Source: Mariniplasma sp023230825 (lineage in GTDB: Bacteria; Bacillota_I; Bacilli_A; Acholeplasmatales; Acholeplasmataceae). Taken from it: DNA of 64,000 bases. The notes beneath the pieces were generated by a model. It was not told the DNA's origin. It did not search any database and saw nothing but the letters and a program-made list of their open reading frames with translations. The stretch's first letter is position 1; each line of letters starts with the position of its first letter. Shown piece after piece: positions 53,652 through 62,528 of the stretch. The stretch lies in NCBI GenBank assembly GCA_041654835.1, contig JBAZCQ010000003.1:145808-209807 (forward strand), given 5' to 3'. Made by a program: the position numbers and the translations under genes.

Positions 53652-55035
53652 TGATTTCCTCCATTAATGCATCTATCTCACTTAAAGTAAGTCTTAATTC
53701 TTCCATTAAATAGTTGTATTCAACAGAACTAAAATGATGGTCTTTATACCTTTTTAAATACGATTTTTTTAATCCCATTAAATCCAAGGTTCGATGTTTG
53801 ACTAGTTTTCCTGATGTTGGAAACACGAGTGTTTTCCCAGGGATTTCTTCTTGGGGATTACCCATCATTAGTCTCACACCTTGTTCTTTCGCAAATGTCA
53901 TTTGACTTTGGTAATGCTTACCTGCCCCAGTATATTCACTTTCTTGAACAACAACGATAAAATCTTCTGGTAATTGTTGAGCATATGAAAAAGCTGCTGC
54001 TAAACTTGTATTACCAGCAGGACCTCGTTCCATTCCTTCTAAAAGGGCCAACGCTTCTGTTATAAAAAAGACTGATCCTTGATTCACTAAAACGTATTCA
54101 TCCATGTATCTAAGTGGTCTGGCTGCACTTCTAGGCACATCAGAACGATCAGGATAGGTCGCAAAAGGTATTCCAAATCCTGTATGGCCCGTTGTGAAAG
54201 ATTTTAAATTAAAATCATGATCGCTTGCCATATGAAGTCCTGTTAAATCAACACTGGCTGCAACAACCTTTGTGTTTTTTGCTCCATGCTCTAACAATCC
54301 TCTCGCTGTTCCAGTTAGGTTGCCCCCACCAGCATTCGTAGCAATGACCACTTCGGGATATTTTCCTTCTTTTTGCATCATTTCATCAGCGATTTCATAG
54401 CCGAGTGTTTCAATCCCTTTAATTCCATAAGGTGAATACAAGGAAGCATTAAAATACTTGGTCTCATCTAATATTCTCAAAAATTCATAAAAAAGTTCTG
54501 GTCCAACCGAAAGTTGAATAACTTCAGCACCAAAAGCCTCACAAAGACGCGATTTTTCTATGATTTCTGGTTGGTTCTTTTCTTTTGAATCAAAGACCTC
54601 TTGAACAATAATACACTTTAAGCCAAGTCTTGCTGCCATCGCTGCAACTGCAGCACCATAATTTCCGCTTGTTGCTGCAACAACACCTTTATAACCCATC
54701 TTTTTTGCGTGATAAACACTTATTGCAGCTCGTCTAGCTTTAAATGAACCACTTAAATTTAAGGCTTCATCTTTTAAAAAGATCCGTGCTCCAAATCCTG
54801 GCTTAGCAAATTGACGGGCATATTTTGTTATTTTCTTTAGTTCAATTAAAGGTGTATTGCCAACATTGTTTTCAAGCTGTATCTTTTTAATTTCAGCAAA
54901 TGAATAACCGCTATCATTCATCAATTTTTCATAATCAAAAGCGATTCCTTCTAATTCAAAATCATGATAGTCCAATTTTAATGAATCTTTGATAATTTGA
55001 TGACGGGAAGCCATTACTTTTTCGAACTCGGTCAT
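53632..55035 (-). CDS. ortB: 2-amino-4-oxopentanoate thiolase, beta subunit
   Basis: PLP-dependent thiolase subunit converting 2-amino-4-oxopentanoate plus CoA to acetyl-CoA and alanine. The 467-residue protein is PLP fold-type II, like threonine synthase: LSGSFKARRAAIS near residue 92 holds the PLP lysine, and TSGNYGAAVAAMAARLG (about 118-134) and a phosphate-binding Gly-rich NAGGGNLTG near 237 are clear. It follows ortA by 1 nt and overlaps oraS. Confidence 0.92.
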   Translation of the reverse strand: MTEFEKVMASRHQIIKDSLKLDYHDFELEGIAFDYEKLMNDSGYSFAEIKKIQLENNVGNTPLIELKKITKYARQFAKPGFGARIFLKDEALNLSGSFKARRAAISVYHAKKMGYKGVVAATSGNYGAAVAAMAARLGLKCIIVQEVFDSKEKNQPEIIEKSRLCEAFGAEVIQLSVGPELFYEFLRILDETKYFNASLYSPYGIKGIETLGYEIADEMMQKEGKYPEVVIATNAGGGNLTGTARGLLEHGAKNTKVVAASVDLTGLHMASDHDFNLKSFTTGHTGFGIPFATYPDRSDVPRSAARPLRYMDEYVLVNQGSVFFITEALALLEGMERGPAGNTSLAAAFSYAQQLPEDFIVVVQESEYTGAGKHYQSQMTFAKEQGVRLMMGNPQEEIPGKTLVFPTSGKLVKHRTLDLMGLKKSYLKRYKDHHFSSVEYNYLMEELRLTLSEIDALMEEINEDEKR

Positions 55036-55036
55036 T

Positions 55037-55330
55037 TTAAAGGGCCTCCGTTTCTTTTAAGATGACTGATTTTATTTTTTCAATTTCCTCTATATGACGA
55101 CCAAACGAATGGACATAGCTTGGATTTAATTCAACTAACTCCCCTTGAACTATCCGTTTTGTTGTCGTCATGATTTCTACCGTTTCATTCAAACGTGCGT
55201 CTTCTAAGGTAACGCCTTTTATTTTCATAACTAAATCTACCTTTTTTGTATCTTCTGGAAGATTCGTCGAACGTTCATTTTTATTTAAAACAACTTTTCT
55301 TATTGTTACGTAGCTGCCTTTTTTGATCAT
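55037..55330 (-). CDS. ortA: 2-amino-4-oxopentanoate thiolase, alpha subunit
   Basis: Small subunit of the OrtAB thiolase. The start MIKKGSYVTIRK at 55330 has AAGGAAG 7 nt upstream; a TTG-start extension is unlikely. The 97 residues form a compact beta-rich protein (VTIRKVVL, KVDLVMKIKG, VQGELVELNPSY). Recognition rests on small size, and its fixed place directly before ortB and after ord, the order known from ornithine-fermenting clostridia. Confidence 0.9.
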   Translation of the reverse strand: MIKKGSYVTIRKVVLNKNERSTNLPEDTKKVDLVMKIKGVTLEDARLNETVEIMTTTKRIVQGELVELNPSYVHSFGRHIEEIEKIKSVILKETEAL

Positions 55331-55373
55331 TTTGTTCTTCCTTTCCAATAAAAAATAGAAAATCCCTAATTTT

Positions 55374-56420
55374 CTATTTTGTTATATCTAACATGTCTCT
55401 CATATCGCCTAAAATTGCGCGTGGAACAGGCAAATCAAGCATTGTTTTTAAACCTGGTCTAGCATTTAGGACATGAGGAATCATGTTCACACAAACTGCG
55501 ATGGTTCCTAAACCACCATCAATTTCTGGTGAAATAGCCATTTGAACATTAGGTTTCCCCGTTAAATAAATGTAATCTCCTGTTCGCACCCCTTCTGCCT
55601 CGGGTTCAATTTGTTGGGGGTGACTCATTTCTAAAAACAACTGATTTTCTAAATAGCCTTGTGCTGTCATGTTAACTCCAGCTAAGGTACCTTTTTTGGC
55701 TGTTGCGTATTTTGTTTGACGGTCAATTGATGTTAAAATTGGTTTCATTTGTTGTTCGAATTTACTTGGTTTAAGGCCCAATCCTTTAAAGATCATATCA
55801 ACACTTTGTCTAAAACCAACATGGCCATCTAACTGATTATTTTTAACTCTCTCGTGATATCTTTCAAGTGAGTCACCTACACCTTGTTCTTCCATAACAG
55901 CAGGTCCAAATGGACTTAAACTGTTGATGCGTTCCACTTTAATCTTTTCGACATCAACCATCGCGCCACTTAAAGCAACGACCATTAAGTCCATTATAAA
56001 ACCAGGATTAATTCCTGTTCCTAATAAAGTTACACCATTTTCTTTCGCTAAATCATCGAACGCTTTTGCCATTTCTGGATGGCTTTCTAATGGATACGCC
56101 ATTTCTTCTGCAGTTGTAATACAATTGATTTTCTTTTTTAAGATTTTTTCTATTTTATGATAAGCTCCCTTTACAAAACTATCTGTACAAAGTAAGACTA
56201 AATCAGGTTTTGTATTATCGAGCATTGAATCGATATCTTGTTCTATTGGTGTTTGGCATTGATAATCACTTTTTAAAATATCCTCGACTGTTTTTCCAAC
56301 AAAATTTTCGTTGATATCACAAACACCAACAATATCAACGCCTCTTTTTGTAAGCAACATTTCAGCCATGCCTTGGCCCATCGCGCCAAAACCCCAAATT
56401 GCTACTTTTATCAGCTGCAT
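55374..56420 (-). CDS. ord: 2,4-diaminopentanoate dehydrogenase, copy 2
   Basis: First gene of the ornithine operon. The 348-residue protein has the Rossmann motif GFGAMGQGMAE at residues 11-21 and the GTGINPGFIMDL segment near 135, and it aligns throughout with copy 1 at 4261-5307. This copy is with ortA, ortB, oraS and oraE, so it is probably the main pathway enzyme. AGGGGTG precedes the ATG, and an extended -10 promoter lies about 25 nt upstream. Confidence 0.93.
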   Translation of the reverse strand: MQLIKVAIWGFGAMGQGMAEMLLTKRGVDIVGVCDINENFVGKTVEDILKSDYQCQTPIEQDIDSMLDNTKPDLVLLCTDSFVKGAYHKIEKILKKKINCITTAEEMAYPLESHPEMAKAFDDLAKENGVTLLGTGINPGFIMDLMVVALSGAMVDVEKIKVERINSLSPFGPAVMEEQGVGDSLERYHERVKNNQLDGHVGFRQSVDMIFKGLGLKPSKFEQQMKPILTSIDRQTKYATAKKGTLAGVNMTAQGYLENQLFLEMSHPQQIEPEAEGVRTGDYIYLTGKPNVQMAISPEIDGGLGTIAVCVNMIPHVLNARPGLKTMLDLPVPRAILGDMRDMLDITK

Positions 56421-56445
56421 AATTCTTCACCCCTCTTTTACTTTA

Positions 56446-56454
56446 ATTATAACA
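56446..56454 (-). promoter_or_regulatory. Extended -10 promoter of the ornithine operon
   Basis: On the minus strand TGTTATAAT is an extended -10 element with no clear -35. Transcription would start near 56439, about 19 nt before ord. No operator palindrome is obvious, so the inducer mechanism is open. Confidence 0.55.
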
Positions 56455-56554
56455 TGAAATCAAGGAGAATATATTTAAAAAATAGGCTTTTTAACCAATA
56501 TTAGACAATAAATTATGACTCCTTTAAGCACCATGTTTATTTTATTATCATATT

Positions 56555-56590
56555 AAAAAGCACCTCTATATAAAATTTATATAAAGCTGC
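56555..56590 (-). terminator. Terminator of the arsenic-type operon
   Basis: On the minus strand a 15-bp AT-rich stem with one mismatch and one wobble is followed by TTTTTAATA. It separates the thioredoxin-like gene from the ornithine promoter. Confidence 0.6.
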
Positions 56591-56683
56591 TCTTTGCACC
56601 TTAATTGGCTGATCAAATTGACACCCTTTTTATTTATTAATATCAATTAATAAGGAGACACATTCATCTTTTTTCAAATATGT

Positions 56684-56923
56684 CTAAAGATTGTTAATTA
56701 TTAAATTATAAAGATCCTTAATTTTAGGAACTTTTCCTGTATGCACTATTTTATTATTTACCTCAAGTGCTGGTGTCTGTAAAATACCTCTTTTTGCAAT
56801 GTTCATAACATCTGTCTCATAAAACACTTCTGCGTTAAGATTATTTTCTTTAACAACTAATAAAACTCTTTGGTGTAATAACTTACATGTTTTACAACCT
56901 GTACCATAAACTGAAATTTTCAT
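56684..56923 (-). CDS. Thioredoxin-like redox-active disulfide protein
   Basis: The 79-residue protein starts MKISVYGTGCKTC with a CxxC active site (Cys10, Cys13), then has ILQTPALEVNN near residue 47, the cis-Pro region of the thioredoxin fold. It belongs to the small thioredoxin_3/redox-active disulfide group often beside ArsP-like permeases. It is the last gene of the ArsR operon, 14 nt after the permease. A reductant role for metalloid handling is inferred. Confidence 0.88.
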   Translation of the reverse strand: MKISVYGTGCKTCKLLHQRVLLVVKENNLNAEVFYETDVMNIAKRGILQTPALEVNNKIVHTGKVPKIKDLYNLIINNL

Positions 56924-56937
56924 TTTCTTTCCTTTCT

Positions 56938-58335
56938 TTAAATAAATAAAAAATTAAATGCATTAAACATATAACCAATCATAATAATTCCTAAGACGAC
57001 AACACCCACAAATGTAACAAAAAGTTTTGGTTTAATCGCTTTAGATAACATGACCATACTAGGAACACTTAAAACTGTCACACTCATCATAAAAGCAATA
57101 ATAGTCCCAACACCCACCCCTTTAGCAAACAAAGCATGAGCGACGGGAATGGTTCCAAAAATATCAGCATACATCGGTGTTCCTGCAAATGTCGCAACTA
57201 AAACTGAATACCATTTATCAGCACCTAAAATAGTTTGAATCCAAACTTCAGGGATGAAGTTATGGATGGTTGCGCCTATACTAACACCAATAATTATATA
57301 AACCCAAACCTTTTTTAAAGTCGTTAACATTCCATCTTTAGCAATCAAAAGTCTATCTTTTTGAGTTATTTTGTTATCTTCAACATCATTGATTTGAGAA
57401 ATTTCACCAAAATCTCTCACATGTCGACCAACACCAGTTTTTTCAATAATAGCACCACCAATAATCGCAAGCAATAAGCCCACAACGATATAGGCAGCCG
57501 CAATCGCAAATCCAAAAGTACTACCGAGTAATATTAGTGCACCTAAATCAATAAGTGGGCTCGCAATTAAAAAACTAAACGTGACACCACTTGATATTCC
57601 CGCGCTCGCAAAACCAATAAATATAGGGATCGATGAACAGCTACAAAATGGTGTTAATACGCCTAACATCGCGCCAATCGCATTCGCACCCAGACCTTTA
57701 TATTTTCCTAGTATTTTCTTTGTTCTTTCTGGCGGGAAAAAACTTTGAATATATGAGATAGAAAAAATTAAAACGCATAACAACACGATGATTTTAATCG
57801 TATCATAAACAAAGAATTGTAGGGCATCTCCCCATCTTGTTGCCATAAAATCAGAACCAAGTGCTTGTGTGAAGATGATACCAACCAAATCATTTAGCCA
57901 TCTCATTCCCATGATTTGTCGAGAAACAAAGTGAAAAACACTTCTAATTGAATCGAGTCCACCGACCACTCCAATGATTAAAAAAGGAATAAAGATTAAG
58001 GAAAGCACACAAGCAAGGATGATAGCTCTTCTAATCTTTTTAGAATTTTTCAAATAAAAAGATGGGTGATTGTGATTAAGCCATTTATTAAAATCATCCT
58101 CAGATGGATAAGCACCTGTTTTAACAATCTCATCATTGATAAAAGTGATTGGTAAAGAATTCATATCAATGGTTTTCATTTGATCAGCATTCTCTTCTGT
58201 TACATCGTATCGCGAAACATGAATGCCTTGTGTTTTTAATTGTTTTGTTAAATGATTAAAATAAATTTGTCCTGGATTCGTTTTACAATTACAAGTGTTT
58301 TGTAAGTTTTCATAGATGACGATGTTCATTGACAA
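56938..58335 (-). CDS. ArsD-like domain fused to ArsP/UPF0718 permease
   Basis: The N-terminal 85 residues look like the arsenic metallochaperone ArsD: a TCNC cysteine pair near residue 13, GIHVSRYDVTEEN near 37, LPITFINDEIVKTGAYPSEDDFNKW near 58-82. The rest is a permease of the DUF318/ArsP group with about eight membrane helices and the TPFCSCSS cysteine motif near 228. The likely start is TTG at 58335 with AAGGAG 6 nt upstream; ATG at 58329 is the alternative. It overlaps arsR and precedes a thioredoxin-like gene. I infer export of trivalent arsenic or organoarsenicals. Confidence 0.86.
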   Translation of the reverse strand: MSMNIVIYENLQNTCNCKTNPGQIYFNHLTKQLKTQGIHVSRYDVTEENADQMKTIDMNSLPITFINDEIVKTGAYPSEDDFNKWLNHNHPSFYLKNSKKIRRAIILACVLSLIFIPFLIIGVVGGLDSIRSVFHFVSRQIMGMRWLNDLVGIIFTQALGSDFMATRWGDALQFFVYDTIKIIVLLCVLIFSISYIQSFFPPERTKKILGKYKGLGANAIGAMLGVLTPFCSCSSIPIFIGFASAGISSGVTFSFLIASPLIDLGALILLGSTFGFAIAAAYIVVGLLLAIIGGAIIEKTGVGRHVRDFGEISQINDVEDNKITQKDRLLIAKDGMLTTLKKVWVYIIIGVSIGATIHNFIPEVWIQTILGADKWYSVLVATFAGTPMYADIFGTIPVAHALFAKGVGVGTIIAFMMSVTVLSVPSMVMLSKAIKPKLFVTFVGVVVLGIIMIGYMFNAFNFLFI

Positions 58336-58681
58336 TATTTTCTCCTTTAACACAGCAGTTTTTAAACTCATTATTAAAATCCTTACAAATACACGATTCT
58401 TTATCTTCCATTAAATTGGTTAAGAAAGAAATCAATTGGTCTTTATTCTTTTCATTAAGAGAATACCGAACCCACGATCCATCTTTTCTACCATCAACCA
58501 ACTTTGCTTCCGTTAAAACCTTCATGTGATAGCTGAGCGTTGATTGAGAAATATCAACACAATCTAAAATATCGCAAGCACATAATTCGCCACACGATAA
58601 CATGTCAATAATTTTTAATCTTGTTTCATCCGATAAAGCTTTAAAAATTAATGAATAATTAAAATAGATACCTTGCATCAT
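58310..58681 (-). CDS. arsR: ArsR-family metalloid-responsive repressor
   Basis: Winged-helix repressor of 123 residues. The ELCACD metal-binding motif is at residues 31-36, followed by the recognition helix region SQSTLSYHMKVL near 45-56. The C-terminus has extra cysteines (CICK and NCC near 98-110), which could take part in arsenic sensing. Two in-frame ATGs overlap at the start; the second has better spacing to AAGGAG. The promoter upstream carries palindromes fitting autorepression. Confidence 0.93.
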   Translation of the reverse strand: MMQGIYFNYSLIFKALSDETRLKIIDMLSCGELCACDILDCVDISQSTLSYHMKVLTEAKLVDGRKDGSWVRYSLNEKNKDQLISFLTNLMEDKESCICKDFNNEFKNCCVKGENIVNEHRHL

Positions 58682-58704
58682 TTTTCTCCTTCTTCATTTT
58701 ATAC

Positions 58705-58755
58705 ATATCGATAACCTTCGATATCTATTTTAAAGAACATATCGATATTTGTCAA
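58705..58755 (-). promoter_or_regulatory. arsR promoter with two putative operators
   Basis: On the minus strand TTGACA (58750-58755), a 17-nt spacer and TAAAAT (58727-58732) form a near-consensus promoter. ATATCGATAT (58739-58748), a perfect palindrome, is within the spacer. The inverted repeat ATATCGA-6-TCGATAT (58705-58724) covers the expected start site. Both are well placed for ArsR to block transcription. Confidence 0.8.
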
Positions 58756-58863
58756 TATGTTTTAGATCTTTTTCATATAAATAAGCATATTTCCAAAGAA
58801 TCACAGAAAGTCCACATATAATAGTTTTAGAAACAAAATTATGCAGTTTTTTTAGGAGATTAT

Positions 58864-59700
58864 ATGAATAAATACCATTCCAAGTATACTTTGATGATTG
58901 ATCATTTGACTTTATTAGTAAAAGATATCGACCAATCACTTACCTTTTACCAACAAACATTAGGACTTGAATTACTAAAAATTGAAAACGAAAAACACCA
59001 TCTAGGTGTAGGCGATAAAATCCTATTTACACTCATGACAAATGACCATGTCGTTTCTAAAGCTAAGACAACAGGACTCTATCACTTTGCCTTGTTAATG
59101 CCTCAAAGAAGTGATTTAGGAAGTTTGTTGCATCATTTTCATGTAAACAAAACTGTCGTTCAAGGCGGTGCTGACCATGGTGTTAGCGAGGCAATCTATT
59201 TAGCTGATCCTGATGGAAATGGCATTGAAATTTATGTCGATAAAAAAGATGCATCGTGGCCTATCAATCAAAATGGTCTAGCAATGGTAAGTGAACCTCT
59301 ACCTGTTGAAGATATTATGCAAACGCGTTTAACCAATCAACCCTTTAAAATGCCTCTAGGCACTATTATTGGCCACTTACATTTCCATGTTAAAAATCTT
59401 TCAGAAGCTAAAACTTTCTTTATAGATGTTATCGGGTTTGAACTTATGCAAGCAATGTCTTCTGCTGTCTTTGTAAGTGATAACAAGTACCACCATCATC
59501 TTGGCTTCAATGTTTGGAATGGGACTCATATCCCAAACCGGCCGGATGATATGGTAGGTTTAGTTGATTACCATTTAAATGTTAGCGTTGAAAACGAAAC
59601 TGCTTTAATTAAAAGGTTGAACGAGCACCAAATCAAAATTTATTATGATCAAAACGGGCGCTATCTTTATGACATTAATCATGTAAAAACATATTTTTAA
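58864..59700 (+). CDS. Two-domain VOC family protein (CatE-like)
   Basis: The 278-residue protein has two vicinal-oxygen-chelate modules: residues about 11-135 (DHLTLLVKDIDQSLTFY, DPDGNGIEIYVD) and 165-275 (GHLHFHVKNLSEAKTFF). This is the glyoxalase/catechol-2,3-dioxygenase-like layout. An AGGAG site precedes the ATG. Substrate is unknown; glyoxalase-type and ring-cleaving roles are both possible. It stands alone between arsR and a convergent hydrolase. Confidence 0.87.
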   Translation: MNKYHSKYTLMIDHLTLLVKDIDQSLTFYQQTLGLELLKIENEKHHLGVGDKILFTLMTNDHVVSKAKTTGLYHFALLMPQRSDLGSLLHHFHVNKTVVQGGADHGVSEAIYLADPDGNGIEIYVDKKDASWPINQNGLAMVSEPLPVEDIMQTRLTNQPFKMPLGTIIGHLHFHVKNLSEAKTFFIDVIGFELMQAMSSAVFVSDNKYHHHLGFNVWNGTHIPNRPDDMVGLVDYHLNVSVENETALIKRLNEHQIKIYYDQNGRYLYDINHVKTYF

Positions 59701-59702
59701 AA

Positions 59703-59730
59703 AAAACGGGAGGAATACCTCTCGTTTTAT
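59703..59730. terminator. Bidirectional terminator between the VOC and SGNH genes
   Basis: AAAACGGGAGG and CCTCTCGTTTT pair with one wobble around AATA, with A and T runs on both flanks. Confidence 0.8.
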
Positions 59731-60266
59731 TTTAAATATTCTTTTAATTGATGACTAATCACTTGATAGCCTAAATCATTAATATGGATTCCATCGTAGG
59801 TGTAATCAGAATTTAGTTTTCCCTCTTTATTTTTTAAAAAGGAATGTATATCAAGATATTTGGCTCCTTTAATCTGGCTAATATGATGATTAATCCAGTT
59901 AATATCTTCGTTTTTCCTTTTACCAACACTAAATGGTTTGATTTCATAGTTGACTGGGTAAATAGATTGAAGATAAAGTGTTGCTTGAGGTAGTCTTTGA
60001 TTAATCTTTTGAACGATTGTTTTAATATTATGAACGATTTCTTCTTTTGTAAGTTCTGTTAACTCTAAATCATTCGTTCCAATCAAAAGGAAAACAATAT
60101 CAGGTTGATATTGAAAGAGTGATGTCTCTAAACGGTTTAAAAGATCCAAGGTTGTATAACCACTCACACCTTCATTAATATAACCATCATCTTGAAAAAA
60201 TGTTTTTAAATTAAAACATTCAGTAATTGAATCACCAATAAAAACAACCTTTCTTTTTTCTACCAT
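59727..60266 (-). CDS. SGNH/GDSL hydrolase
   Basis: The 179-residue esterase/lipase-like protein has the nucleophile block FIGDSITE near residue 10, GTNDLE near 70, and the catalytic DGIHIND near 158. The ATG at 60266 follows GAGGTG at 6 nt; a GTG three codons upstream is unlikely. No signal peptide is seen, so it is probably cytosolic. Substrate unknown. Confidence 0.9.
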   Translation of the reverse strand: MVEKRKVVFIGDSITECFNLKTFFQDDGYINEGVSGYTTLDLLNRLETSLFQYQPDIVFLLIGTNDLELTELTKEEIVHNIKTIVQKINQRLPQATLYLQSIYPVNYEIKPFSVGKRKNEDINWINHHISQIKGAKYLDIHSFLKNKEGKLNSDYTYDGIHINDLGYQVISHQLKEYLK

Positions 60267-60387
60267 CACAAACACCTCAGAATAAAAGACTATACTTGTA
60301 TGGTAATGGGATTCTTATAAAAATGCAAGATAAATATAAACGATGAATTGATAGTCATTCTTAATTTACATAATAAAGGAAAACAAG

Positions 60388-60416
60388 TTGCAAAAACAAA
60401 CCGCTTCGTATACAAT
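60388..60416 (+). promoter_or_regulatory. Promoter of hppA
   Basis: TTGCAA (60388-60393) and TACAAT (60411-60416) are 17 nt apart. The leader contains AAGGGG before the ATG at 60440. Confidence 0.6.
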
Positions 60417-60439
60417 TAAAAAAAAGGGGTCATTTTAAA

Positions 60440-62506
60440 ATGGAACAAAAAACGTTCAGATTTTTATTAGGACTTGTCGTGGTTGCTGCGGTTATTACTT
60501 TTTTATATGGCTTTTATTTGCTGCGCAAAATTAAGCTGCTTAAAGTCAAAGATGAGAAGATTGCGGAAATATCTTCTTACATCAAAGAAGGGACAATTGC
60601 TTTTTTAAAAAGAGAGTATTTCATTATTGTCCTTTTTATTTTAGGAATTTCTGTTTTCTTAGCTTTACTCGGGTTTATCCCTATTTTACAAAATGCTGAA
60701 GGGATTGGCTATAAAGCCGCTTTGGCCTTTTTAACGGGTGCTTTCTTATCTGGAGGTGCTGGTTTTATTGGCATGCTTTCTGGAATTAAGTCGAATGGTT
60801 TAACGACTGAAGCTGCGAAAGATCATGGCATGTCTAAAGCTTTAAATCGTGCTTTTTCTGGTGGGGCAGTACTCGGTTTAGCCGTATCTGGATTTGGTCT
60901 TTTTGGCTTGAGCGCGATGTTTTTCCTTTTTTATCACTTCACCGGTGATGTTAAAACTGCTGCGCAAGTGGTCACAGGCTATGGTCTAGGTGCCTCTTTG
61001 GTTGCGTTATTTGCCAGAGTGGGTGGCGGCATTTATACAAAAGCCGCTGATGTCGGTGCTGATTTAGTCGGTAAAATAGAGGCCGACATTCCAGAAGATG
61101 ATCCGAGAAATCCAGCAGTCATTGCCGATAATGTTGGTGACAATGTTGGCGATATTGCTGGTATGGGGTCTGACCTATTAGAATCTTATGTTGGATCCAT
61201 TATTTCAGCGTTAACTTTAGGAGCTGCAAGTTTAATCTTTTTAGAGTCTGTCATCTTTCCTCTTTTAGTTGCTGCTTTAGGCGTTCTTGCAGGTGTAATT
61301 AGTATTGTTTTCATTCGTTTAAAAGATTGGAAACATCCTCAAAAAACTTTAAATATCGCAACCTATACTGGGACGTTTATTGTCATTGTAGGTTCATTTG
61401 GATTAAGCTATTTTATCTTTAAAAACTTTAAACCCTTTATTAGTGTCTTTGTTGGCGTTTTAGCGGGCATTTTAATTGGGCTGATTGCTGAAATTTATAC
61501 AAGTGATAAAGGAAAACACGTAAAAGAGGTATCCCGCCAATCTGAGACTGGACATGCGACAAATATCATTGCCGGCTATAGTGTGGGAATGCGCTCTACT
61601 ACTTTAACGATTTTGGTCTTAGTTGGAAGTATTATTATTTCTTATTTATTCAATGATGTCTACGGGATTGCCTTGGCTGCTGTTGGGATGTTATCAACAG
61701 TAGGTGTAACCGTAGCTGTTGATGCGTATGGACCCATTAGTGACAATGCTGGAGGGATCGCTCAAATGGCTGACTTAGACCATCATGTGCGCGAAATTAC
61801 CGATGAATTAGATTCTGTCGGCAACACAACAGCTGCAATTGGAAAAGGCTTTTGTATTGGTTCTGCTACTTTAACAAGTTTAGCTTTATTCGCTTCTTTT
61901 GCTCATGCAGCTGGCTTAAATCAAATCGATGTTTTATCTCCACTTGTCTTAAGTGGCATTTTAGTTGGGGCAATGTTACCATTCTTATTTACTTCACTTG
62001 TTATTAATTCAGTGGGCCGGGCTGCTCATACGATGATTGAAGAAGTTCGTCGTCAATTTACCGATGATCCCGGTATTTTAGCTGGAACGTCTAAAGCAGA
62101 TTATAAAGGATGTGTCGACATTGCGACACGTGCTGCTTTAAGAGAAATGATTATTCCTACGGTAATTGCCGTACTAGCGCCTATTTTAACTGGTTTCCTC
62201 TTTGGAGCGGCTGCTTTAGGTGGTCTTTTAATTGGCGCTTTAGCAAGTGCATCCATGCTCGCTATCTTTATGGCGAACTCTGGTGGCGCATGGGACAATG
62301 CAAAAAAACTGATTGAAAGTGGCGAGTATGGTGGTCGCGGTACTGAGGCTCACAAAGCTGCGATTACTGGCGACACCGTTGGTGATCCATTTAAAGATAC
62401 TGCTGGTCCTACGATGGATATTTTAATTAAACTCATGTCGATTATTGCTTTAATTATTGGCCCTGTTTTATTAACCATTACGTCTTTATTTGAACGTTTC
62501 TTTTAA
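60440..62506 (+). CDS. hppA: Membrane-bound ion-translocating pyrophosphatase, K+-dependent type
   Basis: Couples PPi hydrolysis to pumping of H+ or Na+ across the membrane. The 688-residue protein has about 15-16 membrane helices, the pyrophosphate-binding core ADVGADLVGKIEADIPEDDPRNPA near 203-226, DNVGDNVGD, and the second DNAGG block near 435. GNTTAAIGKG near residue 465 has Ala where K+-independent enzymes have Lys, so it is predicted K+-dependent. Whether it pumps Na+ is not decided. It is the first gene of a pair with the C39-like lipoprotein. Confidence 0.96.
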   Translation: MEQKTFRFLLGLVVVAAVITFLYGFYLLRKIKLLKVKDEKIAEISSYIKEGTIAFLKREYFIIVLFILGISVFLALLGFIPILQNAEGIGYKAALAFLTGAFLSGGAGFIGMLSGIKSNGLTTEAAKDHGMSKALNRAFSGGAVLGLAVSGFGLFGLSAMFFLFYHFTGDVKTAAQVVTGYGLGASLVALFARVGGGIYTKAADVGADLVGKIEADIPEDDPRNPAVIADNVGDNVGDIAGMGSDLLESYVGSIISALTLGAASLIFLESVIFPLLVAALGVLAGVISIVFIRLKDWKHPQKTLNIATYTGTFIVIVGSFGLSYFIFKNFKPFISVFVGVLAGILIGLIAEIYTSDKGKHVKEVSRQSETGHATNIIAGYSVGMRSTTLTILVLVGSIIISYLFNDVYGIALAAVGMLSTVGVTVAVDAYGPISDNAGGIAQMADLDHHVREITDELDSVGNTTAAIGKGFCIGSATLTSLALFASFAHAAGLNQIDVLSPLVLSGILVGAMLPFLFTSLVINSVGRAAHTMIEEVRRQFTDDPGILAGTSKADYKGCVDIATRAALREMIIPTVIAVLAPILTGFLFGAAALGGLLIGALASASMLAIFMANSGGAWDNAKKLIESGEYGGRGTEAHKAAITGDTVGDPFKDTAGPTMDILIKLMSIIALIIGPVLLTITSLFERFF

Positions 62507-62528
62507 TGAAGAGAAAGAGGTGTGATTG

